From assembly GCA_902524655.1 (NCBI GenBank), contig CABZEG010000002.1, forward strand, positions 1 to 64,000: a stretch of DNA of 64,000 nucleotides. The letters run 5' to 3'. This document shows positions 45,705-52,137 of this stretch, piece after piece. The notes under the pieces are model-generated. The model ran no database searches, was not told the origin of the DNA, and saw nothing but the letters and a program-made list of their open reading frames with translations. This DNA is from an uncultured Alphaproteobacteria bacterium (GTDB lineage: Bacteria > Pseudomonadota > Alphaproteobacteria > Rhodobacterales > Rhodobacteraceae). The translations under genes and the position numbers were made by a program. The stretch's first letter is position 1; each line of letters starts with the position of its first letter.

Positions 45705-45783
45705 CTGCTTATTACTGGTCGGTCAATCACCTCTAAAAAATGCGAATATGTATTTGTAAGAAACAATAACAACGGAGAAAAAA
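45705..45783 (+). repeat. Duplicated leader, copy 1
   Basis: Two blocks are shared with copy 2. The first starts CTGCTTATTACTGGTCGGT (45705-45723). The second is TGTAAGAAACAATAACAA (45755-45772), leading into GGAGAAAAAAATGA with the ribosome site and start codon. Between them the copies differ. Promoter or regulatory function is likely, as each copy sits directly before a small gene. Confidence 0.6.
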
Positions 45784-46047
45784 ATGACTAATCAGAATCA
45801 CAAACATACAGAAAAGTTTGGAGACTTTGCACACGACTTGATGTTCCAGTTTTTTTTGGGACAGGACGTTGGAAAAAACTACAAAACCAATGGTAGTGGA
45901 TTTTTAGGTAACAACTCTTTTTGGACTTCAACGACATTAGGAACAAAGAACATAACAATCGTTGCGATTGAAGATAATGACAATGAGTTTTTTAGAAATG
46001 TTTTGGAGTTCAACAAAAAGAGAAACGCAAAAAAAGAGGTCGCATAA
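45784..46047 (+). CDS. Small unknown island protein, 87 aa
   Basis: ATG start with ribosome site GGAG 6 nt upstream. The 87-aa product has a His/Thr-rich start, a middle with FLGQDVGKNYKTNGSGFLGNNSFW and a basic end (KKRNAKKEVA). It contains no recognised motif. It is preceded by the first duplicated leader and divergent from the 184-aa gene. A regulator or structural element of the island is possible; nothing shows which. Confidence 0.5.
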   Translation: MTNQNHKHTEKFGDFAHDLMFQFFLGQDVGKNYKTNGSGFLGNNSFWTSTTLGTKNITIVAIEDNDNEFFRNVLEFNKKRNAKKEVA

Positions 46048-46126
46048 CTGCTTATTACTGGTCGGTTATTCGACCACCGAAACCACTAAAATGAATATGT
46101 AAGAAACAATAACAAAGGAGAAAAAA
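46048..46126 (+). repeat. Duplicated leader, copy 2
   Basis: CTGCTTATTACTGGTCGGT (46048-46066) and TGTAAGAAACAATAACAA (46098-46115) repeat copy 1, followed by AAGGAG and ATG at 46127. GGTCGGTTATTCGACC within it can form a GGTCG/CGACC hairpin (46060-46075). The two matched leaders suggest co-regulation of the 87-aa and 78-aa genes. Confidence 0.6.
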
Positions 46127-46363
46127 ATGAAAAATGAAACCACAATCAAAATCAATCAAGTCAATAGTTTGCTCTCGCAAGTTCTTGATCTCATAACAGA
46201 GGATGTCTTGTCCTATTGTGATGCTGGTGATGTTAGAGACACCCTGTTGGGAATAGATGGGTCTTTTATCGACAGACAGAATACAGGATTGAACTTCACC
46301 AACATCCTCGTTGGGAGGATTGAAGAGATCGAGGACGAATATGGTTTAGAGGAGATTGAATAA
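46127..46363 (+). CDS. Small unknown acidic island protein, 78 aa
   Basis: The 78-aa product is acidic (IEEIEDEYGLEEIE at the end) and likely helical, without recognised motifs. It follows the second duplicated leader and has a good ribosome site. The next gene, the HUH candidate, starts 57 bp later. Small size and acidity are common in anti-repressors and phage modulators, but no function can be assigned. Confidence 0.5.
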   Translation: MKNETTIKINQVNSLLSQVLDLITEDVLSYCDAGDVRDTLLGIDGSFIDRQNTGLNFTNILVGRIEEIEDEYGLEEIE

Positions 46364-46420
46364 TGAAAAAGTAGAGTCCTCCTCATTTTAGAAAACTCTA
46401 TTTGTATAAATAATATCATT

Positions 46421-46885
46421 ATGAAACATACTAATAAAAATGATAATAAACTTTGGTTAAATGGTTTTGCTATTACCAGACCCATTTATCTAACTCTGGG
46501 TTTCAACGATTATGTAAAGTTTGGTGATGGAGAAAAAACAAAAGAGAGAATGAAGAAAAACCACAAACATTTTTTCAATGAACTTCACCGACAGGTTTAT
46601 ACAAAATCCAAGAAAAAAATAACCAGATATATTGTGATTGAACGAGGTGGAAAAACTGGTGGGTTTCACTCTCATAGTCTCATAGAAACACCAGAACATC
46701 TATCAACTGCCAGGTATGAAAATATACTGGAACAAAGTTGGTTGAAAACAAAAGACAGAGTTTCGTTAGATACGGACTCAAACGTCTATGACAGGAAAGG
46801 GTTGGACGGATATAATACCAAACAACTTTTTCCAAAGAATACGAATGCAGAAGTAGATTTTATGAACTGTCATAGGACTCTCTAA
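46421..46885 (+). CDS. Putative HUH-type replication initiator-like protein
   Basis: The 154-aa product shows three blocks in the order used by rolling-circle initiators: a hydrophobic strand PIYLTLGF (residues 21-28), a His-x-His in GFHSHSLIET (His83, His85) and a Tyr with a Lys three residues on, GYNTKQLF (Tyr131, Lys134). A basic KKKITRYIVIERGG stretch precedes the HxH. HUH proteins nick one DNA strand through the Tyr, with metal held by the histidines. The element would thus have replicated or mobilised as ssDNA. Length is short for a full Rep, and motif spacing was not compared to a profile. Confidence 0.5.
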   Translation: MKHTNKNDNKLWLNGFAITRPIYLTLGFNDYVKFGDGEKTKERMKKNHKHFFNELHRQVYTKSKKKITRYIVIERGGKTGGFHSHSLIETPEHLSTARYENILEQSWLKTKDRVSLDTDSNVYDRKGLDGYNTKQLFPKNTNAEVDFMNCHRTL

Positions 46886-46904
46886 AATCAAACTTCAAGG
46901 TTGT

Positions 46905-46976
46905 GGAGACAGTCTCCCAGACAATACTGACTGCTGAAGTATAAACAACACAGATGGAGTGGGGAAACCTACTCCA
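46905..46976 (+). repeat. Hairpin pair downstream of the HUH candidate, possible origin
   Basis: Two hairpins lie close together. GGAGAC (46905-46910) pairs with GTCTCC (46912-46917). TGGAGTGGG (46955-46963) pairs with CCTACTCCA (46968-46976) as 9 bp including a G-T pair, with a GAAA loop. The gap of about 190 bp after the gene holds nothing else clear. Hairpins beside a HUH gene are typical of nick sites; RNA function is also possible. Confidence 0.4.
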
Positions 46977-47074
46977 ATAGTATTCCTATGGAAAAAAGAG
47001 AGATAAGAATGAATAGAGTATAAAGAATACCTAAATAATAATATTAGGCACTAGATAAGGACTGCTAACCTACT

Positions 47075-47305
47075 ATGAGATATGAAACTGATATAACAGA
47101 TACGAAAATACAAACCCCTGCTGAAGATGATATTAGAGGTGCTGATGTTTGTTATGAATATGGTGATTGTCTAAAAGAAACTCTAACTTGGGATAAGGTT
47201 TGCAAACAACTGAATAAACCAAGATTTAGAGATACTGGATTACGGAAAACAAGATTCAGTTTGATTGGAGAGTCCCTATCAAAGAACAGAAGGAATAAGA
47301 GATAA
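47075..47305 (+). CDS. Small unknown island protein, 76 aa
   Basis: The 76-aa product has an acidic N-terminal half with two cysteines (VCYEYGDCLKE) and a basic arginine-rich C-terminus (FRDTGLRKTRFSLIGESLSKNRRNKR). No family is recognised. Its stop overlaps the start of the ribbon-helix-helix gene by 1 bp (TAATG), so the two are probably translated together; a protein-protein or antidote relationship is possible but not shown. Confidence 0.45.
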   Translation: MRYETDITDTKIQTPAEDDIRGADVCYEYGDCLKETLTWDKVCKQLNKPRFRDTGLRKTRFSLIGESLSKNRRNKR

Positions 47306-47496
47306 TGAAAACACATAACTACCCTTTGAGAATCCAAGATGAAGTTTGGAATGACCTAAAAAGAATCCAACAACTTGATAAACAATCTGCGAATAGTCTT
47401 ATAAACGAGGGAGTGCGTATGGTTATTGCAGACAAACTCCAAAAGATTTCTCAACGACGAAAATACAGGAACTCATTAGAGGGAATGACTGCATAA
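47305..47496 (+). CDS. Ribbon-helix-helix DNA-binding protein
   Basis: The 63-aa product fits the CopG/Arc ribbon-helix-helix pattern: a short N-terminal strand (YPLRIQDEVWNDLKRIQ) followed by two helices with the turn SANSLINEGVRMVIAD. Such proteins bind operators as dimers and often control plasmid copy number or toxin-antitoxin operons. It is translationally coupled to the preceding small gene. Confidence 0.6.
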   Translation: MKTHNYPLRIQDEVWNDLKRIQQLDKQSANSLINEGVRMVIADKLQKISQRRKYRNSLEGMTA

Positions 47497-47522
47497 TGAA
47501 GATGCGACCAATCCAGAAGTTT

Positions 47523-47604
47523 AGAAACACCTGTTAATGTAGTTTAAGTAATTAATTTTATTGGGTTTTTTTTGACCCTACAGAGTGATAGGGTAAGTGT
47601 TTCT
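47523..47604. repeat. Nested inverted repeats before the GIY-YIG/MORN gene
   Basis: AGAAACAC (47523-47530) and GTGTTTCT (47597-47604) form an outer inverted repeat; ACCCTA (47575-47580) and TAGGGT (47589-47594) form an inner hairpin with an 8-nt loop. They lie in the 188-bp gap upstream of the fusion gene and could be a terminator, an operator or the border of an insertion. Confidence 0.4.
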
Positions 47605-47684
47605 GTATGGGTGCGTTTCTGATATAGTTTACGAGTGTTCAATTTATCACTAAGTTTTTTTGAAATATATAGAGGTGAAAGAAC

Positions 47685-48854
47685 TTGGCAGGTTTTGTCT
47701 ATATTATGTCTAACCCTTCTATTCCAGGATTATTAAAGATTGGGGTAACTGACAAAGATCCAGAGGAGTTCAGGTCTAAAGAACTATACAATACATCCAC
47801 TCCAGATCCTTTTAAGGTTGAATATTACGCCTACACGATGGACCATAATATTATTGAAAGAGAAACTCACGAAAAATTAAAAAACTATAGGCATTCTAAT
47901 TCAAGAGAATTCTTCTCCTGTGATGTGATCACTGCAATAAATACAATTCAAAGTATTGCTGGCAGAAGAATAAAGTATGATGAAACCTCCTACAGTACTG
48001 AAGAAACTCTTCTTACAGATCCGTCAAGTGATCAAAGTTCAATAAAAAGAGGCATTTACAACCAAAATAACTATTCACCAGACCTAAATGAACCGTCTTT
48101 TTCAGAGCATGGTAAGTTGATTGAAAAAAATTGGTTGAATGGGAAAACTTTCAGTAAGGGATATGTTCGAAATGGAAAAAAAGAGGGAAATTGGAGACGT
48201 TTTTATGAGAGTGGTTCTCTTAAGCATAGAGAGATTTATAAAAATGGAATTATTGAGAGTTGGGAAGTTTTCTATCAAAATGGCAACCTACAACGAATGG
48301 GATACTATAAAGATGCTAAAAGAGACGGTAGATGGGAACAATATTTTCCTAATGGACAAATCAATTGGACAGGAGTTTTCGTTTCGGGAAGGAAAGATGG
48401 ACTTTGGGAGACCTATCATAAAAATGGACAAATGTATTTGTCAGAAAAATATCTGCTCGGGACTTTAAATGGACCTTGGTCGGAGTTTTCTGAACAGGGA
48501 CAGTTACTTAACAAGGGCATTTACTATGAGGGTCGTGAAGAGGGCGAATGGCAAGGGTATTATGAAAATGGAAAGCAAAGGTATAAAGGATTATTTACAA
48601 AGGGAACTCCTGAGGGAAAGTGGGAGCGTTTTTGGAGTAATGGTCAACTTATGTCTCAAGGAATCTTTATCAAAGGTCAAGAAGACGGCGCTTGGAAACG
48701 TTACCACGGTACAGGGAAACTATCTTCAGTAGGGAATTACAATCTTGGGAAGAAGGACGAAACTTGGGAATACTTTGATGAAGATGGAAATTGTTTAAAG
48801 GAAGAAAAGTGGTCAAATGGGTTTCTCTCAAAGAATAAAATTAAAACATATTAA
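47685..48854 (+). CDS. GIY-YIG (T5orf172-like) domain fused to MORN-type repeats
   Basis: The 389-aa protein starts at TTG with AGAGGTGA 10 nt upstream. Residues 1-95 match the T5orf172/MUG113 branch of the GIY-YIG superfamily: FVYIMSN (GIY strand, 4-10), LLKIGVT (YIG strand, 17-23), Arg30 in EEFRSKELYNTSTPDPF, and ERETHEKLKNYRHSNSREFF. After a linker (95-140), residues 141-389 hold nine or ten repeats of 23-24 residues, each of the type W-x-x-Y/F-x-x-N-G-Q/N-L-x-x-x-G-x-Y/F-x-x-G-x-x-x-G, as in MORN_2 proteins such as the YwqK antitoxin family. A nuclease-like domain and an antitoxin-like repeat in one chain is unusual. Activity is inferred; the C-terminal role may be protein or membrane binding. 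Confidence 0.75.
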   Translation: MAGFVYIMSNPSIPGLLKIGVTDKDPEEFRSKELYNTSTPDPFKVEYYAYTMDHNIIERETHEKLKNYRHSNSREFFSCDVITAINTIQSIAGRRIKYDETSYSTEETLLTDPSSDQSSIKRGIYNQNNYSPDLNEPSFSEHGKLIEKNWLNGKTFSKGYVRNGKKEGNWRRFYESGSLKHREIYKNGIIESWEVFYQNGNLQRMGYYKDAKRDGRWEQYFPNGQINWTGVFVSGRKDGLWETYHKNGQMYLSEKYLLGTLNGPWSEFSEQGQLLNKGIYYEGREEGEWQGYYENGKQRYKGLFTKGTPEGKWERFWSNGQLMSQGIFIKGQEDGAWKRYHGTGKLSSVGNYNLGKKDETWEYFDEDGNCLKEEKWSNGFLSKNKIKTY

Positions 48855-49089
48855 CCAAAGTCTTATCAATCACCTCCAAACTAAAATCAGAACGAACCTC
48901 AGCGTATTCTTTCTCTAACTTCTCATCTTTCAGTCTTTTCTTCTTCGCAATTGAATGTAAATGATTGCCTTTTAACTTCTTTTTACGAACGGATAGGTAA
49001 CCTTTCTTGTTTAACCATTCTGCGATTCGGTCAACGGTCTTACCTTTGTCTCTTTGTTCAATGATTGTCTGATAGAGAAAGAATTGGTA
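48841..49089 (-). pseudogene. Decayed gene fragment, repeat copy 1
   Basis: On the minus strand an uninterrupted frame without a start codon encodes a C-terminal fragment of about 80 aa (VDRIAEWLNKKGYLSVRKKK, then HLHSIAKKKRLKDEKLEKEY) ending in LVNMF and a stop at 48841-48843. An upstream stop at 49090-49092 confirms it is truncated. The helix-turn-helix-like IAEWLNKKGYLSV block suggests a DNA-binding protein. It is over 90% identical (by eye) to copy 3 in their overlap. Confidence 0.65.
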
Positions 49090-49137
49090 TTATTAAATGA
49101 AGCAATTCTGACCAATAGACCTAGAGAAGGATAATAG

Positions 49138-49434
49138 ATGAGCGTCGCTAATGTAACTATGTTTGAGTTTCAAACTGCGGAATCCGTAGAAGAATTTGCT
49201 TCTTGGTATAAAGATATTGGATCGCATCCTAATAATGATGTTTCGCTTTTTGTTAGAACAGGAGAAACCTCCGCTATCGGTATATCGGTATATCCGACAG
49301 AAGAAGATAGGCAAAATGCAGACAAACTTAGAAATGCTAGAACATCAACTTACCTAAGTGGAATAGTAAAAGAAATAATACCCTTGAGCGGTGATGTTCT
49401 TGTGCATTTTTTGAAAGGAAGGTTATTGGAATAA
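49138..49434 (+). CDS. Unknown protein, possible dimeric alpha/beta-barrel (ABM-like) fold
   Basis: The 98-aa product, with ribosome site AGAAGGA before the ATG, has an alternating strand/helix pattern (VTMFEFQ, SVEEFASWYKDI, DVSLFVRTGETSAIGISVYPTEEDRQNADK), as in the dimeric alpha/beta-barrel superfamily that includes antibiotic biosynthesis monooxygenases. No catalytic residues can be named. It lies between the first gene fragment and the GST gene, as a cargo gene of the island. Confidence 0.55.
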   Translation: MSVANVTMFEFQTAESVEEFASWYKDIGSHPNNDVSLFVRTGETSAIGISVYPTEEDRQNADKLRNARTSTYLSGIVKEIIPLSGDVLVHFLKGRLLE

Positions 49435-49524
49435 AAAAAACCTTTAAACCGAACAATACTTCAAAGACTATAGTTAAAAATAATAAAGGATTATTAAAGC
49501 GGACTTGCTCGAAAAGAGTTTATG

Positions 49525-50148
49525 TTACTCTGGGGGTAAGGGTGTAGCGAATACTTCAGTTCTAAAAGCATTTCTTTCTTTCAAATTAATATACAACTTT
49601 TCTAACGATTTAAACTCTGCAATCTCTAAACCCAAAACCACACATCTATGTATCCAGCAACCTACTGGTATGTCTGCTAAACTAAGTTCATCGTCTAGGA
49701 GATAATTAGTTTTTTCTAACTGGGTATTTAATAATTCAAAGCATGAACGAATCTTCTTTTTTGCTTCAGATACTAAATTAGGATTTCTTTGTTCTACAGG
49801 AAGCAATATATTATGTGCTGTGTAAATTGAGCAGTTTAATCCAAAAACGAAACTCGACCAATCAATCCATTGGTTGTTTAATGCTGTTTTTTTTGGGTTA
49901 TCAGATTTCAGAATACCAAACTTATCAGATATGTATTTTATAATTGAATTGGATTCATAAAGTATAAAGTCACCATCTTTTAAAACTGGAATAGTGCTAT
50001 TGGGGTTCAACCTTATAAATTCTGGAGAGGTCAATCCACCATACTTCCCTCCAACGATTTCCGTTTTGAACTCCAAATTACCTTCACTACAAATCCAACG
50101 AACCTTTTGAACATTCGCAGAAGATTTTCTTCCATATACAGTTAACAT
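49525..50148 (-). CDS. Glutathione S-transferase family protein
   Basis: The 207-aa protein has an N-terminal thioredoxin-like domain (residues 1-80; MLTVYGRKSSANVQKVRW, then NPNSTIPVLKDGDFILYESNSIIKYISDKF with the cis-Pro and the Glu/Ser that bind glutathione) and an all-helical C-terminal domain (85-205; LADIPVGCW). GSTs detoxify electrophiles or act as isomerases. The active-site position S/C is Ser in KSSANV. It stands alone on the minus strand, between two decayed copies of the same fragment. Confidence 0.88.
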   Translation of the reverse strand: MLTVYGRKSSANVQKVRWICSEGNLEFKTEIVGGKYGGLTSPEFIRLNPNSTIPVLKDGDFILYESNSIIKYISDKFGILKSDNPKKTALNNQWIDWSSFVFGLNCSIYTAHNILLPVEQRNPNLVSEAKKKIRSCFELLNTQLEKTNYLLDDELSLADIPVGCWIHRCVVLGLEIAEFKSLEKLYINLKERNAFRTEVFATPLPPE

Positions 50149-50210
50149 AAGAACCCTAGAATATTTTTATAAGAAATGAATGTAATTATTTACTACAAGT
50201 TGGTCAAATT

Positions 50211-50393
50211 TTAAAAATCCTCATACATATTAACCAAAGTTCCATCAACTACCTCCAAACTAAAATCAGACCACACCTCTGGATACACTCTTTCTAATTT
50301 CTCATCTTTCAGTCTTTTCTTCTTAACGATTGAATTAACATGATTGCCTTTGAACTTCTTACCACGTACGGAGAGATAACATTTGTTGTTCGT
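50211..50393 (-). pseudogene. Decayed gene fragment, repeat copy 2
   Basis: On the minus strand the frame encodes a fragment that matches copy 1 (YLSVRGKKFKGNHVNSIVKK, KRLKDEKLERVYPEVWSDFS, LEVVDGTLVNMYEDF and stop at 50211). It retains the most complete C-terminus (MYEDF) but loses the N-terminal side. Sequence divergence from copies 1 and 3 is higher, so it may be older. No start codon or ribosome site is present. Confidence 0.65.
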
Positions 50394-50459
50394 TGATTAA
50401 GTTCAAAAATAAAACTAAAATTTATGTGCAATTATATTCACTAATAGGAGAATAGATAC

Positions 50460-50750
50460 ATGAAAAAGGGATATATAATAGGGCAAATAACGATTACAAA
50501 TGCTGAAAATTATAAGGCATATGCTTCTAGTACTGAACAAATTATAAAGAAGTTTGGAGGAAAATATTTGGTTAGGGGAGGAGAACAAGAGATAAAAGAG
50601 GGCAATCCAAGTGGTAATCGTAATGTGGTCGTTGAGTTTGAAAGTACTGAAAGAGCAAATGCTTTTTATAATTCGGAGGAATATGCAAAAATTATAGATA
50701 TCCGCAAGGATAATTCTGAAGGATATTTTGTTATAATCGAAGGTTATTAA
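50460..50750 (+). CDS. DUF1330 family protein
   Basis: The 96-aa protein matches DUF1330: an initial strand GYIIGQITITNAENYKAY, a central GGKYLVRGG and the ending FESTERANAFYNSEEYAKIIDIRK... VIIEGY. The domain belongs to the dimeric alpha/beta-barrel superfamily; its role is unknown. Ribosome site AGGAGAA precedes the ATG. It lies between copies 2 and 3 of the decayed fragment. Confidence 0.85.
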   Translation: MKKGYIIGQITITNAENYKAYASSTEQIIKKFGGKYLVRGGEQEIKEGNPSGNRNVVVEFESTERANAFYNSEEYAKIIDIRKDNSEGYFVIIEGY

Positions 50751-50788
50751 ACACTTTCAAACTTTAATCAAACTAATTAAATGGGTCG

Positions 50789-50906
50789 TTTCTTTCTAAC
50801 TTCTCATCTTTCAGTCTTTTCTTCTTCACAATTGAATGTAAATGATTGCCTTTTAACTTCTTTTTACGAACGGATAGGTAACCACTCTTGTTTAACTATT
50901 CTGCGA
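50789..50906 (-). pseudogene. Decayed gene fragment, repeat copy 3
   Basis: The segment repeats the middle of copy 1 (YLSVRKKKLKGNHLHSIVKK, KRLKDEKLE) with over 90% nucleotide identity by eye. A TGG-to-TAG change in the AEW codon introduces a stop, and the sequence past LERN departs from the other copies. It is therefore truncated at both ends. Confidence 0.65.
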
Positions 50907-50951
50907 CTTTGTTTCAAAAGGGAAAACTTTAAATTACACTATATTAGAATT

Positions 50952-51131
50952 ATGAGGGTCAGAACTAAGGATTGTTATAAGTGTTATAAACCCAAAGAGG
51001 TTCTCTATCGCTGTAGATTCCAAGAACTAAAGGATTGGGTATTTCTTTGTGGAAATTGTCTGCAAGTAGTTAAAGAGAAGTATGAAGATACTTACAAATA
51101 TGGTGGAACTTGGAAGAGTAAGAAGAAATAG
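50952..51131 (+). CDS. Small zinc-ribbon protein, 59 aa
   Basis: Starting at the ATG at 50952 (an ATG at 50781 is rejected because its extra residues lie in the fragment repeat), the 59-aa protein has two CxxC knuckles, DCYKCYKP and LCGNCLQV, separated by 24 residues. The basic ending TYKYGGTWKSKKK is a pattern I have seen in small marine proteins, but its function is not described to my knowledge. A zinc-binding role is supported by the cysteines. Confidence 0.65.
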   Translation: MRVRTKDCYKCYKPKEVLYRCRFQELKDWVFLCGNCLQVVKEKYEDTYKYGGTWKSKKK

Positions 51132-51264
51132 ACGTCTCAAATAGGTATACTCTAACAAAAATTTTCATCATTAATAATTAATGTTTCAATAGAGTAACTT
51201 CTTGACGTGTGGGACACGATTCTTTAGGTTTTTAATAGTAAATGAGACACTTTTGGAGTATATG

Positions 51265-51804
51265 ATGAGATATGGATACGCAAGAGCTTCGACCTCCGAC
51301 AAAGATTTAGAACTTCAGAGGAATGCACTTCTATTTGCTGGGTGTGACGTAGTTCGACGGGAAAAAGTTTCTGGAACATCACTTAAAGGTAGTTCAGAAC
51401 TTCAAACTCTTCTGGAGTTTGTTAGAAAAGGTGACGAGTTAGTTGTGACTCGAATTGATAGACTAGCAAGATCAATGAGAGATCTCCAGAACATAGTTAA
51501 CGCCCTTACAGAAAAGGGAGTTCATTTTTCTGCAATAGAACAGTCGGTTAATACTTCCACACCAGAGGGTAAATGTTTCCTCGATATGTTAGGAGTGTTT
51601 GCAGAATTTGAGACTCGATTGAGACATGAAAGACAAATGGAAGGTATCAAAAAAGCAAAAGAAAGAGGGGTCTACAAGGGGAGGAAACAGAGTGTAGATG
51701 TCATGAAGATCAAGGAACTCGCATCAGAGGGTTTTATGAAGACGGAGATAGCAAAGAGACTTGGTATAGGTAGAGCGACTGTTTACAAAGCATTAAGTGA
51801 TTAA
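51265..51804 (+). CDS. Serine recombinase/resolvase
   Basis: The 179-aa protein has the resolvase/invertase catalytic domain: YGYARASTSDKDLELQRNAL with Ser about residue 9, RIDRLARSMRDLQ with the active-site Arg residues, and FAEFETRLRHERQMEGI. The C-terminus has a helix-turn-helix (IKELASEGFMKTEIAKRLGIGRATVYKAL). Upstream start choices are ATG at 51262 or 51265; GGAG at 51255-51258 fits the second. It is the last gene of the island and may have mediated its insertion, resolution or inversion. Confidence 0.9.
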   Translation: MRYGYARASTSDKDLELQRNALLFAGCDVVRREKVSGTSLKGSSELQTLLEFVRKGDELVVTRIDRLARSMRDLQNIVNALTEKGVHFSAIEQSVNTSTPEGKCFLDMLGVFAEFETRLRHERQMEGIKKAKERGVYKGRKQSVDVMKIKELASEGFMKTEIAKRLGIGRATVYKALSD

Positions 51805-52137
51805 ATGGAGATCGCGATGAAACCACAAGCTGAAGATAAGTTGTGAACTACGATTTTGATATCTTTTGACATCTTGCTCGCGCGAAAATCAAAGGTGAGC
51901 TTTGCGATGATCTCGCGATACCATCTTACTCCCGGGATTTGGTATCCCCTTGGATATAAGAAGCGAAAAATTTTTTGTTCTCTGAATTTGACTAAAATTT
52001 CTTGATGGCATAGCTCTTTTCAATTAAATTTTGACGTGCTATTTGGTTATTTGGTCATTTATAAGTGAAATATCAAAAGCAATAATGCGCTTAGTTTTTC
52101 TAAGTATAATTAGCTTTTATATGGAAACATTAATGTA
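51805..52137. other. Gene-free 333-bp stretch at the right end of the island
   Basis: No coding frame is supported here. It contains GATACCA (51917-51923) with TGGTATC (51940-51946) as an inverted repeat of 7 bp around a 16-bp spacer, and direct GCGAT repeats (51904-51908, 51915-51919), all downstream of the recombinase gene. These could be its recombination (res) site. TATCCCCT at 51943-51950 resembles the 3' end of tRNA-Tyr. A TATAAT (about 52104) could be a promoter for kpsF. Confidence 0.4.

Larger units (their letters stand above)
43439..52000. mobile_element. Genomic island at tRNA-Tyr
   Basis: The region between tRNA-Tyr and kpsF carries a tyrosine integrase at its left end, a serine recombinase at its right end, a possible replication initiator, several orphan small genes, duplicated leaders, inverted repeats and decayed gene copies. 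None of the core metabolic or envelope genes seen elsewhere in the window occur here. The left edge is the tRNA; the right edge is inferred to lie in the gene-free 51.8-52.1 kb stretch, where a short TATCCCCT match to the tRNA end (51943-51950) is too short to prove an attachment site. Whether it was one insertion or several is not known. Confidence 0.7.

Noticed and set aside
48139-48732. Two extra plus-strand frames inside the MORN gene
   Set aside because: They are out-of-frame shadows of the repeated DNA; repeats keep all frames open.
49505-49705. 66-aa plus-strand frame opposite the GST gene
   Set aside because: It is antisense to the well-supported GST C-terminus.
50781-50951. N-terminal extension of the zinc-ribbon gene to an ATG at 50781
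   Set aside because: Those 57 codons run antisense to the third decayed gene fragment; the ATG at 50952 gives the compact family form.
51943-51950. TATCCCCT as the right attachment site of the island
   Set aside because: Eight matching bases to the tRNA end are too few to claim an att site; kept only as a hint.
43439-52137. CRISPR array among the island repeats
   Set aside because: The repeats are few, unequal in length and spacing, and partly coding; no regular repeat-spacer pattern occurs anywhere in the window.
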